A stretch of DNA of 64,000 nucleotides, taken from assembly GCA_014607495.2 (NCBI GenBank), contig CP053170.1, forward strand, positions 1,550,001 through 1,614,000. The letters are read 5' to 3'. The stretch is from Carposina sasakii. Taxonomy: Eukaryota > Arthropoda > Insecta > Lepidoptera > Carposinidae. Under the pieces are notes generated by a model. That model was not told where the DNA came from and made no database searches. It worked only from the letters and a program-made list of their open reading frames with translations. The translations under genes and the position numbers were made by a program. This document shows positions 55,604-64,000 of this stretch, one piece after another (positions within the stretch are counted from its first letter, which is position 1; every line of letters begins with the position of its first letter).

Positions 55604-58600
55604 ATGGCTCATTCCGCAGTAATCAATACCAAAATGTAAAAAACAAAAGTTTTAAATAATTATACTAAAATAGAAAATTAACAAACATAATATTTTTAAC
55701 TTTTATAATTCGACAGAAATTTGTGCATATTTACGCTTATTTTCGTAATATTTTGATTTACACTGAGAGAGATCCAGAGTTAGTGTAGTGGTAATAATAA
55801 TAATTAAATGACAACACTGTTTTTCACGTCATTGACATTGACAGCGCGCCATTTTCATTTGCTCTGGATGAAGCAATTCATTGTTATTTATTGTGAAAAA
55901 ATTGGAATTAATGGGGTAAGTAGTAATCATTTTATTGATATTTTCTTACCGTAAGTATTTATGAAACGCCCGTCACAAAATACATAGAAAAGTTAATCCT
56001 ATCTGAGCTATACGAACTTTTATACTGTGTTGCTCTTACGAAAGTAAGGTTATGTTATCAAATAATGTTTGTAAAGTATTTTTATATTTTAGAAAACACT
56101 TCGCTTTTAGATATAAGTTAAGTTAAGTGTGTAGCACCCGTCACACGTAACACCCGTCACAATTTTTTTCACAAATATTTATATCATTTTTGTACATATT
56201 AAATATTCAGCAGTTGACATAATTATGTCCTCTCTGTGTGTGTTGTAAATCTTGCTATAATAATGCATTATTTTATCATGAAATGTATTTGGAATGTTTG
56301 TATGGCTTAGCTTTCTATAACTTATTTTCGCAGTATGGATGCAGCTACAAGGAAGAGAAAGAGTCGAGAAAATTTTAAAAATGACCCAGAAAAATTTCGA
56401 AAACACTTAGAAAAAGAAAAAGAGAGGGACAAGAAAAGAAGACAGAAAAAGAGGGCAGAGTTGTTAAAAAATAAAAGAAAACTAGAAGCAGAAAGACTGG
56501 CAATCAGAAATAGGGTTCAAAAACATAGAAATAAAAATAAAATAAATAATCCATTGCTTGAAAATGGTGTTAAGATGTCTCCTTTAGGGACATATAAATG
56601 CAAACAAACGCTAAGGAAGGCAGTTAGCAAAGTTAAAAAATGCCTGCCTGAAAGCCCAACAAAACAACAAGCAGTGGTTTTGGAGTTGGCAAAGGAAACA
56701 TTGCCAAATTGTCTCCTCAATAAAGACAATATTTCAAAACCTAAGAGATCCGATTCATTGTCTAATGATGACATTAAAAAAGTTGAGTCTTTTTATAATA
56801 GTGATGATATCAGCCGACAATCTCCTAACCGCAAAGACGTTATCCGTATAAAAAATAAAGATGGCGTAGAACAGTCGAATCCTAAAAGGCACTTGATAAT
56901 GACTGTATCAGAGGCATTCATGTTATTTACAGAAAAGTATCCTGAAATTAAAATATACAGAACTAAGTTCTTCGAACTTAGACCATTACATGTTCGACCA
57001 ATATCAGAGACACCCCACAATGTCTGTGTATGCATTTATCATGCAAATTTCAGTTTTCTCGTGGACAGCATAAAATAAATCCTATATTCCATCAACACTC
57101 CATCAGATTTATTAAAAGAGATATGCTGCGATATCGATAATGAAGACTGTATGACCGAAAGATGCACAAATTGTAATCAGACTTTCGGATCTAATTCCAT
57201 TAAATTCTAATTTAAAAGTTGTCACAAAATGGAAACAATGGGAAAAGGCAAGTGATGGTTGGTTACAAATTCAAGAATTCACAGACTCCAGAGAAGAATT
57301 ATTGAAAAAAATGCAGGACCAAATCTCTAAATTCAAAATTCACTGTTTCGTAAAGAACAGACAGGCGAAATTCTTTGAACAAAAGAAGCTAGATACTACA
57401 GAAGAGAATTTTGTCATTCAAATTGACTTTGCTGAAAACTTTACCATAATTTCACAGGACGAAATACAGAGTGCGCATTGGCGCCACCCTCAAGCTACAA
57501 TATTTACGTGCTGTGTTTGGATGCAGAAAAGTCAAAAAATTGTCAGCTATGTTATAGTGAGCAACTCTGTAACACACAATAAAATATCAGCATGCTTATT
57601 TTTAAAAACTATTATCAAAGATTTGAAATCACAATTTCCCCACGTAAAAAAGCTGACAATTTTTTCAGACGGATGCGCAGCGCAATTCAAGAATAGGTTC
57701 ACAATATCCAGTGTATATTATAGTGAAGAAGACTGGGGCGTCAAAGTAGAGTGGGCTTTTTTTGCTACTAGCCATGGAAAAGGCGCTGTTGACGGTTTGG
57801 GCGCAACTGCGAAAGGCAGACTTTGGCGGGCAATAAAGTCTCGGAAGGCGTATATAAACTCAGCCTGGGAATGCTATGAGTACTTATCTGCTGATCCAAA
57901 AGGCGTTAAATATCATTTCGTCAGTGAAATCGACATCCTTGAGCTTGAGGAAGAGCTAATGAAAAGATGGGAAAACTTGAAGATGCTACCTCAACTTCAA
58001 AAACAACACTATTTCAGTTACTCAGGAGGAAACTACATTTCGTATAGTCTTACAGGCAATTCAAGCACCCAAAAATCCCTTTTATTTAAAGATAAAATTG
58101 CGTACGAAGACGTATACTCAGAATCGGAAAGTGACACAAAAAAAGGGACTTTAATCAGAAAAAATAGAGAGACAGAATGTGTTAAAAAAAATAAAGAAGA
58201 AGGACTTAGAGAAAGGTCAGATGAAAATGAACAAGAGCCAGAATCCAGCGGACTGTCTGGACAGCATTATGGAAGTGGCGATTATATTTTGGTGAAATTT
58301 GATAACATAAGAGTACAATATCGATATGCAGGTATTATCAATAAAATTGATGATGACGAGGGTGAGGTAACAGTGACATTTTTGAAAATGTTAGATAAGT
58401 CAGGTTGTCTATTTAAAGTAGATGATGATGACGTGTCAGACGTGACTTATGAACAAATTATAAAAAAGTTGCCAATTCCCACTCTAGTCACAAAAGGAAA
58501 CAGATTTTGTTACAAATTTGCCTTGCCAGTTGATGTATATGAAAAGTGATTTGTTACTCTTTCTTGTCTGTTTTAGCTCGTAGTCATAACCAAAACCCAG

Positions 58601-59084
58601 GTTAATTATTATTTCTATTATTATAATATTAATAAAGTCCCAAAATGTACTTATGTTTTTATTTCATATGCACTCGTAACACCCGTCACAAATCTTGTAA
58701 CACCCGTCACAACATTCTATTGTTAATTTAGGACATTTACTGACAATAAATCCCTAATAAGTTATTGTGATAAGAAAGAAAGAATTGTTAACTCATTTCT
58801 TTGGTATATATTGTGTGAGCAAAATCTCTAATTTAGCTAATTTTTGATGATTGGTAGAGAAGATAGCATATTCTACAAGAGTACTCGAAACACCCGTCAC
58901 AGGGATTAAATCTATGATTGCATTTAAACCATATTAATGTTATTAAAGTATTTTGATTTATATTCTATAACTGATTGAAATACATAATATTCTTCATAAA
59001 ATGCAAAGGTATTTGTTCTAATATAGAAATTATAACAGTTTGAATGAGTACAAATGTAACACCCGTCACTGCGGAATGAGCCAT
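55604..59084 (+). mobile_element. 3.48-kb DNA transposon, superfamily not recognised
   Basis: Exact 17-bp terminal inverted repeats (atggctcattccgcagt, 55604-55620 and inverse 59068-59084). Flanks allow AT or TA as target duplication, but this is ambiguous because of the flanking bases. Seven (a)acacccgtcac-type motifs lie at 55965, 56133, 56149, 58678, 58699, 58889 and 59058, all in the plus direction, the last touching the right terminal repeat. One transposase gene occupies the middle. Confidence 0.8.
56335..58549 (+). pseudogene. DDE/D-like transposase of unplaced family (stop and frameshift)
   Basis: The first frame begins MDAATRKRKSRENF with a long Lys/Arg/Glu-rich coiled stretch (residues about 1-70), then TVSEAFMLFTEKYPEIKIYR, KFFELRPLHV and PHNVCVCIYH. 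A TAA at 57076-57078 interrupts, after which the same frame goes on to ICCDIDNEDCMTERCTNC, a Cys-rich block. Near 57185 a shift moves to the next frame, open from about 57182 to 58549. That frame carries FVIQIDFAENF, LTIFSDGCAAQFKNRF and ATSHGKGAVDGLGATAKG, a spacing and context that suggest an RNase-H-fold D-D-(D/E) core. The C-terminus GSGDYILVKFDNIR...YRYAGIINKI looks like an SH3/Tudor-like barrel. I recall similar unnamed proteins from arthropods; the activity is inferred. Confidence 0.75.
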
Positions 59085-59099
59085 TAGTAGGATAGGATG

Positions 59100-59225
59100 T
59101 ATGTCACCAACCCGCCTGCCCAGCGTGGTGACTATGGGCAAAACCCCGCTGTGGCAGTAGCCTTGTGGCGTGCCCTGGGGGGGTCCTACGTCCAGCAGTG
59201 GACTGCAATAGGCTGAAGAATAAAA
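59100..59225 (-). repeat. SINE family E 3' part
   Basis: 'caacccgcctgcccagcgtgg' through 'caataggctgaagaa'. Confidence 0.7.
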
Positions 59226-59487
59226 AGGATTTTTGTCGGTACGTACACATCTCATACAATTTAATTATAGCCACGGCAATAACTATGTGTAATTCATGAA
59301 ATTATTTGACCCAACTCATAAAGATGGCAGCAAATATAAGGATCATAAAAACAAGGACAATGAGATCACTCTAGGGAGATCAAATAGGACGGCCTAGACC
59401 TGTGTAGGTACTTCATTAAACTATGAGATTGCTGCACTTTTGATTTTGGGTCATTAGGTGATTATTTCGGTCATGGCGGCCAATATC

Positions 59488-59575
59488 AACGGAAATTAAC
59501 CGCGCAGGAGACATTATAGTGGGTGCACAAGTGTGTGCGCAAACACAGGTGCACTCTCTATTCCTTTACTCCCAT
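59488..59575 (-). repeat. SINE family M body fragment
   Basis: 'gcaggagacattatagtg' and 'gtgtgtgcgcaaacacagg' match 21025-21095. Confidence 0.6.
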
Positions 59576-59649
59576 AGTTCTTTGGGTCTTTAAGGAATTA
59601 GTTAGAACATCATGAGGAAGAATTTGATAAGTGAAAGTCTGAAATTACT

Positions 59650-59865
59650 AATATTGAAGCTAAACAACGTGTTCTCAAAATGGGATAGACAAAACTGCAT
59701 GATCATGAAGGAGATCATAAAGCATATTTAATTTAGCATAGCAGAGACAAATATAAACAGGTCAGTGACAGGTTCATAGACTCTTACGACATGCGCACGG
59801 AAGGAGATGCAGCCGATGTATTCTAGTGAAGCCCTGCATCAGCACCAGGACGCATCAGCCCACAT
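59650..59865 (+). repeat. Dispersed repeat L copy
   Basis: 'gatcatgaaggagatcataa', 'gacatgcgcacggaaggag', 'atgcagccgatgtattctag', 'gccctgcatcagcacc'. Confidence 0.7.
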
Positions 59866-59870
59866 CAATT

Positions 59871-60122
59871 AGACGACAGATTGATGTAGTAGGTAGTGGC
59901 CTTGCCTGAGATGCCATAGGTCCTAGGTTCGAATCCCGGTAGGTGCAAACATTGATACGATGAATATCGATGTTTGTTTCCGAGTCATTGATGTTTCGAT
60001 TCTTATCTATATTGTATTTATATACCGTTGCTTAGTACCCACGACACAAGACCTTAGGGATCTTAGTGTGGGACTAGGTCAGTGTGGTGTGAAGTGTGTG
60101 AATATTTATATTATATTTATTA
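59871..60122 (+). mobile_element. SINE family B, near full length
   Basis: Head attgatgtagtaggtagtgg, B box aggttcgaatcccgg, body and 'tatttatattatatttatt' tail. Confidence 0.85.
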
Positions 60123-60689
60123 AACATCAAAAATCTTCTTTTGCTACTGCTCAATTCGTAGTATGTATGACACGCCACAACACCAGATGTCTGCCGAACG
60201 GGCATACCAAAACAACTAGTAACCGAGATATAAATATACATTGGTAGCGGAAAACAAGCTGAATATCAGTAGCTCAACTTTGGTTATTTGCTTCCGAAAA
60301 TGCGACTGCGTAAAAATTTTGACCCAGTGTCACTCTCGCAAATCTAGTGATACCTCTCAAGCTGAAATGCAACTAGCTAGCCTTATAGGCCCTAGAGCTT
60401 GAAAGAAATACTATACATACGACAGTCAAAAAACATGACCGTCCTTTTGATGCGGTCAGGTAAAAAGGTACCTCTCATGAGCTCTATCTCATTATAAATG
60501 GAGTCAGGACATCTCTAGAATACTACTTACATATGCACTAGCTTAGTTCATCCGTTAACCCGCCTGCGCTAGAAGGATGGTTACAAAAAAGAGTTATGCA
60601 ATGATTTTTTTTTGCCAAAGAATCCCAATAACTAAGGGGCGATTTTGCCAATGATCAGGTAGCCTAATGTAGGATAAATTTACTCTAAC
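60123..60689. other. No recognised gene
   Basis: AT-rich; nothing placed. Confidence 0.4.
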
Positions 60690-60945
60690 CTACATATAGT
60701 CACCCCTTTATCCCTTACGAAGTAGGCAGAGCACCAAGGGCCGATAGAACCACATGGTGCCACTTCTGACCAATTTTGAGGGTATAGTTGAGATGTACAA
60801 GTTCGGTTAGTAGTGACAGGTGGTCAGCCCATCGCCTACAAAACACCAAGACCGTCTTGTCCCTCTACTGACTCGTACAGTATGCCTGGGAAGAGGCTGT
60901 AGTATTATACGTTATTTTTTTACTCCCAGAGTAACGTAGAAGAAT
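60690..60945 (-). repeat. Repeat A copy 5
   Basis: Tail reduced to tacatatagt; the rest follows the family to 'cagagtaacgtagaag'. Confidence 0.75.
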
Positions 60946-61394
60946 TTTCTTTAAAACATAGGCAATATGACCGTTGGAAATATAGGTAGTTGAAGTAAAA
61001 TAGAGTACTTGAGGACTATAACAAGATGAATTAAAGAAAAACCTAGTAACAATATAAAATTCAGGTCACATAAAAAGCCACATAAAACTTATCCTACTGT
61101 TTAACTAGACTATGGCGTAGGGCACGGGATAAAAATATACGCCGATAAAAACTATTACAGGCGCTTAGGGTTATGACGTCATTTTATAGCGCGCTCGGTT
61201 GCCATATCGGCAATGTAATCCTATACTAGCACAGTAGTAAAATAAATTATAAATACTGACCTGTATAATAATAAAGCTTTATTACATTCTGATAATGATT
61301 TGATTTGGTTTATTTTCGTATTGATTTATTTCGTTTGCATCGTACGTTCCAAATTAGATGGCGCTGTATAGTCTTAATATTATAAATTACTCCA

Positions 61395-61750
61395 CACGTG
61401 GGTGACTGTGGGTGACCAGAACTGCAAGATCATAAAGGATATGACGCAGTCACGTTTATCATAGTGGGGACATGTCGCACCTTCGGTGCAACAACGGCAC
61501 AATTGTGTTTTGCATTTTTTGGCAAATGTGCCCTTGTTCTAAAGTAGAATAACGACACAATTGCTTTTTGTATTTTTTGACAATTGTGCCGTTGTTGCAC
61601 CGAAGGTGCGATGTATAGATGATCAATAACAAGTTGCTAGCTAATTGCCTGAGAGAATGCCCGAGATAATTAGTCGCCTCTTACGAACGACATGCACAGA
61701 AGGAAACGCACCTTTTGTAATTTAGTGAAGTCCCGCATCAGCACAGGTAT
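61395..61750 (+). repeat. Dispersed repeat L, split by a MITE
   Basis: 'gaccagaactgcaagatcataa', 'gcagtcacgtttatcatagtgg' before the insertion; 'gatgatcaataacaagttgc', 'attagtcgcctcttacg' and 'gtcccgcatcagcac' after it. Confidence 0.7.
61466..61613. mobile_element. Small MITE with gcaccttcggtgc termini
   Basis: Inverted ends of about 36 bp (catgtcgcaccttcggtgc, then aacaacggcacaattgt, and inverse); the first 13 bases are themselves a palindrome. Contains only AT-rich filler. Confidence 0.8.
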
Positions 61751-62111
61751 CTATAAATCTGGTAAATAATATCAATAAATCCTACTAGCTACTCGTTATC
61801 TATCGTATCTCTGAGATAACAGCATTTAAATACGAGTATTTGTATAGTAGTGTAGCGATAGCCGGTAATCAGCAAGAAGTCAACTTCTTCGAAATTGCAA
61901 GAAAAAAACGAACATATCTAGATACTAGATGATACGAAATACCCGCTCACACTGTGTGTGGAGCACTGACTGGGATAGCGGATAACTGTGGAGGCCCTAT
62001 ACCCCATCTAGGGGACACGGGAACATAAGTCAAAGACTCACACAGTATCTTTATACCTAGGCATTAGTACAAGTAAGCTAAATTGGTAATTAAATTACAC
62101 AAGGCTTTCCA

Positions 62112-62212
62112 AGTAAATAATGTGTTGAAAAAGATCGTATGACACGTCATGTAAGCTTTGGTAACTATCACCAAATCTCACGTGTGTCATACGATCTTGT
62201 TCAATACGTATT
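62112..62212. repeat. Short inverted repeat (hairpin)
   Basis: 'ttgaaaaagatcgtatgacac' region and its inverse 'gtgtcatacgatcttgttcaa' lie about 45 bp apart. MITE-like; no second copy here. Confidence 0.7.
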
Positions 62213-62479
62213 TTACCTGCCAGTAGAATAAAAGTTAGGTGTATAAGTTAGACTTGCTAACTAACAGGCACATTAGAACCAAAACATCGTCTCGAGGCAA
62301 GCATGCTTAACGGTTATCGGGTGAATGACCGATAGCAAAGTCAGCGCAGCCTCGCTTAGGTGCAATAATACTACTGCCTACTACCTTCTACCTCGAATAA
62401 GGGCAGCCTCTAAGGAGAAACCGAGATTACAAAAGCAACACCCTACTATGAGTTTATCAATACATATATAAAATAAATC

Positions 62480-62557
62480 CACTGAGGGATCGAACCCACG
62501 CCTTCACACTGAAAAGCGCACATCTTTACCATCAGGTTATCCTATCACCGCTTTCAA
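62480..62557 (-). repeat. SINE family M head fragment
   Basis: Minus strand agcggtgataggataacctg with ttcgatccctcagtgg; the A box is worn. Confidence 0.55.
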
Positions 62558-63104
62558 GCTACCACTTACCTTGCTACAAATTTTTAAAATTACAGTCCCC
62601 GTACCTGAGTTATTAACAATTCATCGTCTGTCGATATTTATTGTCGCGTCGCATGCAGCGGATGTGGAGCCATACCTGCACGAAGCGATGGCATCTTTGT
62701 GGTATTCATGAATTCGTTTGTATTATTTTGTACTTATGGAGTATTGTTCATGACATGTTAGCGAACTTTATTTTGTTTCTTGAAGAATAGTTTGTTTCAC
62801 CTCTAGAAGAAGAAAGAATTTCAGCTCATTCGGTTGATTGTATCTGCTTCAAAATTGTAGTTGCGAGATTCCATCCGCATAAACTTACTACCTACATTGC
62901 CAGTTACAATAAGTTAATTAAAGCTTTTAAAAAATAGGAAAGACCTGGAGCGAATGAAATGAAATGTTTTGTTTTTAAGTACATTAGAATACTTGTTTTT
63001 TTTTTTTTGGTAATTTTAATAAATAAATAAGTAAAATGCGAAGCTCAGAACCGAACGGGTAGCGTAGATCTGTGGAGGCCCTTTGACACAGGAACATAAT
63101 AAAA
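62558..63104. other. No recognised gene
   Basis: AT-rich; nothing placed. Confidence 0.4.
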
Positions 63105-63155
63105 TTATTAATAAAGAAATGGAAAAAATCCTCACCCGAGTGGGAATTGAACCCA
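63105..63155 (-). repeat. SINE family C fragment
   Basis: 'ttattaataaagaaatgg', 'atcctcacccgagtgggaat', cut inside the tRNA-like head. Confidence 0.65.
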
Positions 63156-63590
63156 CATAAGAACAGAAACATAAGCCAAGTTTCATTGCTTACTGATAAG
63201 TTCCGAATAACCTATCTGGCACTTTTTTATTTTAACAGATAACCCATACAATTATGTACCTGACAAAAAAGTGTGTTATCGTAGAGCCAAGTTCCATTCG
63301 CGAAATCTACACCTCAGACAAAATATATTCTGTTACTAGAAGAACTAATGTAGTTATAACAGAAACATCACCTTACGCCTAATGTGAATTTATAGCGAAA
63401 CAGCCAAGCTACATATTTTAACTAACGTTCATTAGGCCTTGTAGAGTTAGGGCGTGTAAGAGTTAAAAGCTTGGCTATACATGATATCTAATAACTTTTT
63501 GATAGTGCAAAGACTGGCAATCATTTTACATGGAAATGTTTTAAATGGGATATCTATGTCAAAGAGTACTGAACGTTTGTAACAAAAGCT
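63156..63590. other. No recognised gene
   Basis: AT-rich; nothing placed. Confidence 0.4.
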
Positions 63591-63591
63591 A

Positions 63592-63815
63592 TACAGGGTG
63601 TAACAAAACAAAAAGGGTATGTTAAGCGAAAAGCTATGTAAATAAATAAAATAAATAGCCGATAGTATGGAGAATTTTTAAATATCTCAGGAATTTTCAT
63701 ACAATCTTGAAAAATAAAAATGTGATTTCGCGTCTCAAATTTTGTGGATAGGTTTTCTATAGTGGGCTATTTACGTAGCTTTTCGCTTAACATACCCTTT
63801 TTGTTACACCCTGTA
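63592..63815. mobile_element. Palindromic MITE family H, copy 3
   Basis: tacagggtgtaacaaaac to its inverse; part of one arm is shortened relative to 26352-26615. Confidence 0.8.
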
Positions 63816-64000
63816 TAATTAATTGGTAACAACGTGCCCTATCATCGGCGCACGCAGTCGACACGCTCGCCTGCACCGATTGTGTGTAACTACAGAATGA
63901 CATAACATAAAGGACGTGAAGGTTGTACCGTTGTTCAAGATAAATTATGGACATCGCAAAATATTGGCAGCAATCGTACATTGCAAATACTATTTTTAAA

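Noticed and set aside
55355..55622. His/Thr-repeat and Val/Cys-repeat proteins
   Set aside because: Both are translations of a GT microsatellite.
63787..63981. A gene at the right edge related to the frame at 6663-6971
   Set aside because: Only a short block (ttgttcaagat...) is shared, most likely an old repeat; the frames are otherwise unrelated.

Overview
This is eukaryotic, AT-rich DNA that looks like part of an insect genome, most likely a moth or butterfly (Lepidoptera). The evidence is short-intron genes with GT/AG splice sites, Helitron-like repeats ending in the CTAG terminus common in Lepidoptera, several tRNA-headed SINE families, and dense nested DNA transposons. I found no bacterial-type gene organisation, no CRISPR array and no convincing functional tRNA or rRNA gene.

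Host gene. The only host gene I can support is at the left edge on the minus strand. It is the 5' part of a protein 4.1/coracle-type FERM gene. Four coding exons (5532-5374, 4518-4371, 1541-1425, 125-1) join in frame with consensus splice sites. They encode 183 residues: a basic/Ala-rich N-terminus, the FERM F1 lobe and the start of the F2 lobe. The gene runs off the left end, and its 5' leader continues upstream of an acceptor at 5552. The right-hand remainder may therefore be 5' intron or intergenic DNA. The introns are full of transposon debris.

6-41 kb. This is an accumulation of mobile elements with no host exon that I can recognise. It holds a frameshifted LINE with a reverse transcriptase (about 14.4-16.7 kb), a dead mariner (17.2-18.4 kb), fragments of other LINEs, Helitron-like elements (one with a 128-bp tandem array), at least six SINE-like families, and many palindromic MITEs, several nested with readable target duplications.

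41.8-45.1 kb. A 3.27-kb element has 1.33-kb inverted arms and a TAA target duplication. Its loop carries the end of a transposon gene with a GCDTTSAF motif and a Cys-rich CXC domain.

47.8-54.7 kb. A PIF/Harbinger transposon carries an apparently intact six-exon nuclease gene. A convergent Myb/SANT-like partner gene is broken in exon 3 by a 1.9-kb LTR element. That LTR element has identical 103-bp LTRs and keeps gag-protease but has lost reverse transcriptase, RNase H and the integrase core.

55.6-59.1 kb. A 3.48-kb element has 17-bp terminal inverted repeats and seven copies of a (A)ACACCCGTCAC-type motif, all in one direction. It encodes a DDE/D-like transposase that I cannot place in a named superfamily, broken by one stop and one frameshift. 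This and the giant inverted-repeat element are the best candidates for little-described systems in the window.

59-64 kb. More SINEs and MITEs with no gene that I can recognise.
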